DNA from: Cricetomys ansorgei
Lineage: Eukaryota; Chordata; Mammalia; Rodentia; Nesomyidae
DNA length: 64,000 bases
Assembly: GCA_026225945.1 (NCBI GenBank)
Contig: JAMJFZ010000199.1
Coordinates: forward strand, 66,442,501-66,506,500
Direction of reading: 5' to 3'
This document shows, in pieces, positions 59,600 through 64,000 of the stretch; the stretch's first letter is position 1, and every line of letters starts with the position of its first letter. The notes beneath the pieces were generated by a model. It was given only the letters and a program-made list of their open reading frames with translations, had not been told where the DNA came from and did no database searches. The position numbers were made by a program, and so were the translations under genes.

Positions 59600-60470
59600 C
59601 ATTATTGTCCTTGGTCAAAGTCTCCTTGTTCTTATTTGAGTTTCTCCTGTTCAACATTTTCCCTTTCCCTGAAGAAATTTCTTCATCACTTTGCAGGAAT
59701 TATCTGTTGGCCATAAGTTTCTTGATTTTTGTTTGTCTCATAAGGTCATATTTCTTATTTACTGTTTAAGGAGTAATTACACTGGATATAGAACTATGGG
59801 TTGATGAGTCTTGTTCTCCTCTTCTGTACACAGCTTAAATACAGCCATTTAACCATGAGAATACATTTTGTGGAAGAGAGCTTTAGAAGCTTTTGTTAAC
59901 ATATTGTATTCTTAAACAGCCTTAGAGGCTAAGATATCATCAGACTACACCATCTTATAGGACTGCCATTGTGTATGTGACCCAATGATGAATAGCCATT
60001 GTGAAGTTGCCATAACCGTACTTCAGGTAACTCTTTTAACAAACTCATTTTGCTTGATTTGTGACAAATCTTCTTGGTTATATCCCTTTTCCTCTACATA
60101 TAAGATAGCTTTTCAATGCTATATTCTTCAGTTCTCTTTTCTTTATTTTGTAGTTTGAATATTAGTTTCTGTGATCATTGGCATTTTCAGAGAGTACTAG
60201 CTCAGTTTATTTCACTTCTATCTGAAATGTTTTGTTATATTTTAAAATATTGTAATTTTTTAAAAAAGAACTTTTCCCATTATCTTTCTTTCTCTTCAAG
60301 TATTCCAATAAGATGTGTGCTTTTAAATTTTTCTCTAGAATGCTCTATTGTATTTTTGTTATTTACTTTTCATTGGTTCACTTTTTAATGTGATTATTCC
60401 TGGAACTTTCCCTGTGACATTCATTCTATAAGTTAGATGATTGAAAAAATCTCTTCATTGGTATAAATTT
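59600..60470. mobile_element. Ancient mammalian LINE-1 relic
   Basis: ctttccctgaagaaatttcttcatcactttgcagg, ttcttgatttttgtttgtctcataagg, gtaattacactggatatagaactatgggttg, then cttttcccattatctttctttctcttcaagtattccaataagatgtg follow the old L1 segment 'cctgaagaactccctttagtatttcttgtaggg ... cagcttttgtttgtctgg ... ttttgctggatatag ... gggattccaataatac'. The interval 59930-60060 is unrelated and may be a later insertion. Confidence 0.6.
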
Positions 60471-61799
60471 ATGTTAAGCAACTTTTTAATTTACATTTAA
60501 ATTTTCATTTTAGTTTTCCTGAATTTTGCATTTTCTGTTTCAATTACTAACTGCTAGTGCCTGTGGTCTGTTCTTGTCATTGACATCTACTAATCATAAG
60601 TAATTTAAATGTGCTTATTTTATTTTATCTTTTTTTTCCTTTGACATTCTTACTCAACATATAACTTTTACTGAAAAATAGCATGTTATATCAGGTATTA
60701 CCAGGTGAGGTAAAATATTTAGAGGAGATTTTATGCTAATCTAGCTAGTAGTGGTCCAGGTTTAATTTTCATGTAGTTGACAACCCAGAACCTTTGAATT
60801 CCTGAAGTAATTGTGCTTCTGTCATTTCTGTTGTGCTATACTCCTCTGCCTGCTGTCCTTAGTTTCCATGGCAGCCCATTCAGGTCTCCCTTACTCTGCA
60901 TGCCCTAAAGTTGTATTGAAAGGCTGGTCTTTCTGAGGAACAAATGTGCTCTAAAATGTTTTGATTAAATGTTACCATTGCCATTTTACAGAGCCAACAA
61001 TGCCATTTCCTACCACATATTTTCACAAGCAGCCCAGAGAAGAGTAGAATAGACAATCCTCTGACCAGTCGGGAGTAGGTTTTCTTATCATTATTATTCA
61101 CACCACCACATACAGTAATAAGACCTGTTCTTCTCATGAATTTGCAAAGAAGAATGAAATCAGAACTTTTATATGTATATTTGAACCTGAGCACTGCATA
61201 GATGCAGCGTTCAGAAGCTGATTACCCTCAGGAAGTGAAAGCAATCCAACAGGTAAGGTTGATTCTCCTCTAGCATTGTCTCCACAAGATTGCCATTCCT
61301 GGGATCTGATTACCATACCTGCTTTTCTTAATCTCTGTCTCTCTTCAGATTAACTTTCTCTGGATCTACTATGCATTCAGAGTTTAGGATTTAGACAATT
61401 AGGAAGGAGAGATTTGCTTGATTGTCTAAAACAGAATCTGAGGAAACTGGTTTCTCTCCAGCATTGTCATCCCTGCCTTTGAATGTATTTCTAATAAATG
61501 TAAGTGACAAATCATGAATTTCAGTTTGTCCTCATACTCCACTCTGCTTTCAGAGTGTTGGTGCAGAAACCATAACTTTCCATAATAAACATGCTTAAAG
61601 TGAAACTCATCTTTAATTACTTTCATTATTTAAGATAGGATTAGGAAAAGGGATAATTTTTTTTAGTTCATTCATAACTCCCATTGAAAACACTGTATAA
61701 ATGATGATAAATTGCTATACATGGAGGATACAGCTTGTAACATGCCTGGCTATATGACACTAGGCATATTTTTAGACAGAATCCATAATAATATGTTTT
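60471..61799. other. No gene seen
   Basis: Unique sequence. A gtaagg at 61252 follows an acceptor-like ccctcag by 21 bp, but the pyrimidine tract is poor, so I do not call an exon. Confidence 0.45.
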
Positions 61800-61893
61800 T
61801 ATTTTGGTCCTGGGAATGAATGTAGGCTCTTGAACATGCTAGGAACATTCTAGGCACAAGCCGTTCCACTGAACAGTATCCCTAACTCCCTTT
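61800..61893 (-). mobile_element. ID-like SINE relic
   Basis: The plus strand reads ttggtcctgggaatgaatgtaggctcttgaacatgctagg, then ggcacaagccgttccactgaacagtatccctaac, the reverse complement of the ID core. Confidence 0.72.
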
Positions 61894-62439
61894 ATATAAA
61901 CTCTTGAGACAGATTCAGAGAGCTAGTGAATCTTTCTTAGATACACTGCCAGGGAATAACAGAGACAAGCAATGGCTCTGTGAAGTCCAGCAGAGATTGA
62001 TTGATTTCTGTGTGATAGCTCTCTGCAACCTGGAGCATCAGTTACAAAATTCATTGCTGTTTGTATTGGAATGACTCCTTGTCCCTACTGCCAGAAGAGG
62101 ACCACTCAATTAAATTTCCAGTTCAAGTGCCAGCAGCCATTCTGCAATGCAAACTGAGGGTCAGCCAGGAGCCCAAGGATTAGAGAAGGCAGCCATTTCA
62201 TCAACTCACTTGACCTGCCCTAAACACAAATTTATCTTCTTGTCATCAGTTATCAAATACCCTGCAATTGTTTTGTAACTTGCATCAAAATTTTGTTACT
62301 AAAATCAAAGCATAATGTAGATATAAGAGATGAAAGCAGATTTTAGAGATTACAGCAGGATGGCTTTAATGGAAAAAAAGATAATACTGATTTATTTATT
62401 TTTTTATTCTTGAGTGTGTGCACATGATGTATGTGTATG
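61894..62439. other. No gene seen
   Basis: The part at 62100-62230 is less AT-rich and repeat-free and may be ordinary unique or conserved noncoding DNA. Confidence 0.45.
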
Positions 62440-62770
62440 TGTTTCTATCTTATTTTCTTTCCATTTTTGTAATAAAATACCCTGACATATACAATTTAAG
62501 AGAGGCAGGATGTATTCTGTTTCACAGTTCAAGGTACAGTCCACCATGGCAGAGAAATCAAGGCAGCAAGAATTTAAAGCATACACAATCAGAGAAATGA
62601 GAGCAAATGCTAATTTTACTTTCTCCACTTTATAAGGTCTAAGATCGCCTCACCAGGTAAAGGTCCTGCCTACAATTAAGAGGGATCTTCCTATTTCAAG
62701 TAACATAGCCTCCATGTACATGCCCAGCAGCCCATTCCCGAGGTAGTTAAATATAATATTTTATGAATAT
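62440..62770. mobile_element. Rodent interspersed repeat, same family as 7431
   Basis: ccatttttgtaataaaataccctgac, ttaagagaggcaggatgtattctgtttcacagttcaaggtacagtccaccatggcagagaaatcaaggcagcaag are the canonical first blocks. The right half (tcctgcctacaattaagagggatcttcctattt, catgcccagcagcccattcc) is diverged. Confidence 0.72.
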
Positions 62771-64000
62771 AAGAACTATCTCTAACTAACCAAGTACAGA
62801 TTTGTGTATACACATTCAATCTGGGACCCTTTTATTTCCATATCCCAAGGTATATGATAATTTCATACTAAAATCCAGATAGGAGTGTAGTTATGATTAC
62901 TATGAAAATGTTAATTAAAACTGCAAGGGAAATAAATTTCCTCAGATATCATCAAAATTAAATAATATGATAGATCTGAAAGTATTCATTCTTTAATTTG
63001 AGACAAATATATTACCCAAGTATATCACACACAATGTGATTCTAGTATCTCTACATTTTTCTGAGTCATCAGCTCACCTCTTGAGAGGATATGCCACTAA
63101 AGTTGTTGCAAGGACTTCAAGAACTGTCATAGCTCTGAGCATTATAATGCCTCATGCAGAAGTAATATTTAAAGCATTTGTTGTCCCTAAATCTCTGCCC
63201 CCTAAATCCAGCTTAATTTGCAGGATGACCTTTGGAAAAGGCACTTTTCTGAGAAGTAAATCATCATCCATGAAATGTTTACATTAAGACTTTTTATCAC
63301 CAAATGGCATGATATCAATGATCAAATATATTCAATTAAATCATTTTGAGAGTTATTAAAGAAATATATCTCACCCATTAGGGAAAAAGGAGAGATTTAT
63401 TTTATCTGCACAGATGATTATGTACAGTCTTGTAAATAACCCCTCCAGTAACAGCTCAGTGACCATCATTTCTGCATTAAGGAAGTTGAGAAAGAATTTG
63501 TAATATAAAGTAAAATATTTTTTAATATATATGATGTATCTCATAAACGCATTGCTGAAGAAAATCAAAACAAAACAGATGATCCTGAAGAAAGTCTGCT
63601 AAAATTTTAAGGAAAACTATAAGGAATGATTTTATAAAGATGAAAAGGTGAATGTCATTGGCACCTTCTTTCTTCTAGAAGAGTGACTAGAGTAGTTCCA
63701 AATTAGTTACCAATAATCTGATTGCAGTTGTAATTGTACAGGTATTGAAGTGCCAACATTAAGCTTCCAACTCTGGGGAAGTTCTATGCCTTTCCATAAC
63801 TCTGGTACTATTGATGTCAAAAACACTCGCCAGTCATGAAAGAACAAGAGTCATCAAATCCCTAGCAAAACAACAAGTAAACACTAAGCTTGGTCACATT
63901 TCACATATTATCTACCCATCATCTTTCTATCATTTATACATTTTCCCCATACATAACTAAAATATTACTTTTAACGTCTCCAAAATTCCTTGATTCTAGC
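62771..64000. other. No gene seen
   Basis: Unique AT-rich sequence to the end of the window. Short frames at 63036-63568 are without support. Confidence 0.5.

Noticed and set aside
61232..61252. 21-bp phase 0-0 segment ending in gtaagg
   Set aside because: The acceptor lacks a pyrimidine tract and the segment is too short to judge.
1..64000. Intact endogenous retrovirus, tRNA/snRNA gene, CRISPR array, operon or other microbial system
   Set aside because: No gag/pol-like frames, primer-binding sites, cloverleaf or U6/7SK signatures, spaced direct-repeat arrays or bacterial gene organisation were seen on either strand. No evidence for a novel multi-gene system.

Overview
The window reads as nuclear DNA of a muroid (mouse- or rat-like) rodent. 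The evidence is the set of interspersed repeats: B1 SINEs, B2/B3-type SINEs, ID-like and B1-dID-like elements, a near-complete URR1-type hAT element, and several 3' ends of rodent Lx-type LINE-1. Very long (GT)n/(AC)n microsatellites, AT-rich composition and very few CpGs agree with this. I cannot separate mouse from rat by eye. There are no bacterial genes, operons, CRISPR arrays or plasmid features.

Almost everything looks like intergenic or deep-intronic sequence of a gene-poor region. The six-frame open segments are short, and most fall in repeats or random AT-rich sequence. The best coding candidate is a 129-bp symmetric (phase 1-1) internal exon on the + strand at 34551-34679. It has a good acceptor, a good donor and only one open frame. 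Two weaker splice-bounded segments on the same strand, at 2041-2085 and 49534-49616, have phases that can be joined to it. If they are real, the window lies inside a large + strand gene with introns of about 32 kb and 15 kb. I do not recognise the peptide.

Layout: 1-7.4 kb is mostly unique AT-rich DNA with one L1 3' UTR remnant. 7.4-9.9 kb holds a rodent repeat, an old L1 ORF2 piece, two SINEs and a fossil hAT transposon. 10-19 kb is sparse, with MIR and B1 relics. 19-27 kb holds a (GT)n/(GA)n/G-rich composite, one copy of an unnamed ~300-bp repeat, and a local duplication of a MIR-like segment about 1 kb apart. 27-32 kb is largely unique and contains a cluster of homeodomain-type TTGATTAA motifs (31.18-31.56 kb). 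32-36.2 kb is a dense repeat cluster: L1, two tandem B3s, a nested repeat, ID, B1 and L1, surrounding the candidate exon. 36-46 kb has TA and CA microsatellites, MIR/L2 relics and URR1. 46-50 kb has two inverted L1 3' UTR pieces and the third exon candidate. 50-57 kb has an old mammalian repeat, a GATTA-rich possible enhancer and the longest L1 3' UTR remnant. 57-64 kb has a B1-dID, further rodent repeats, an ancient L1 and unique DNA.

No set of genes works together here. The real points of interest are the orphan exon, the two motif-dense noncoding stretches and the repeat history. I found no support for an undescribed multi-gene system.
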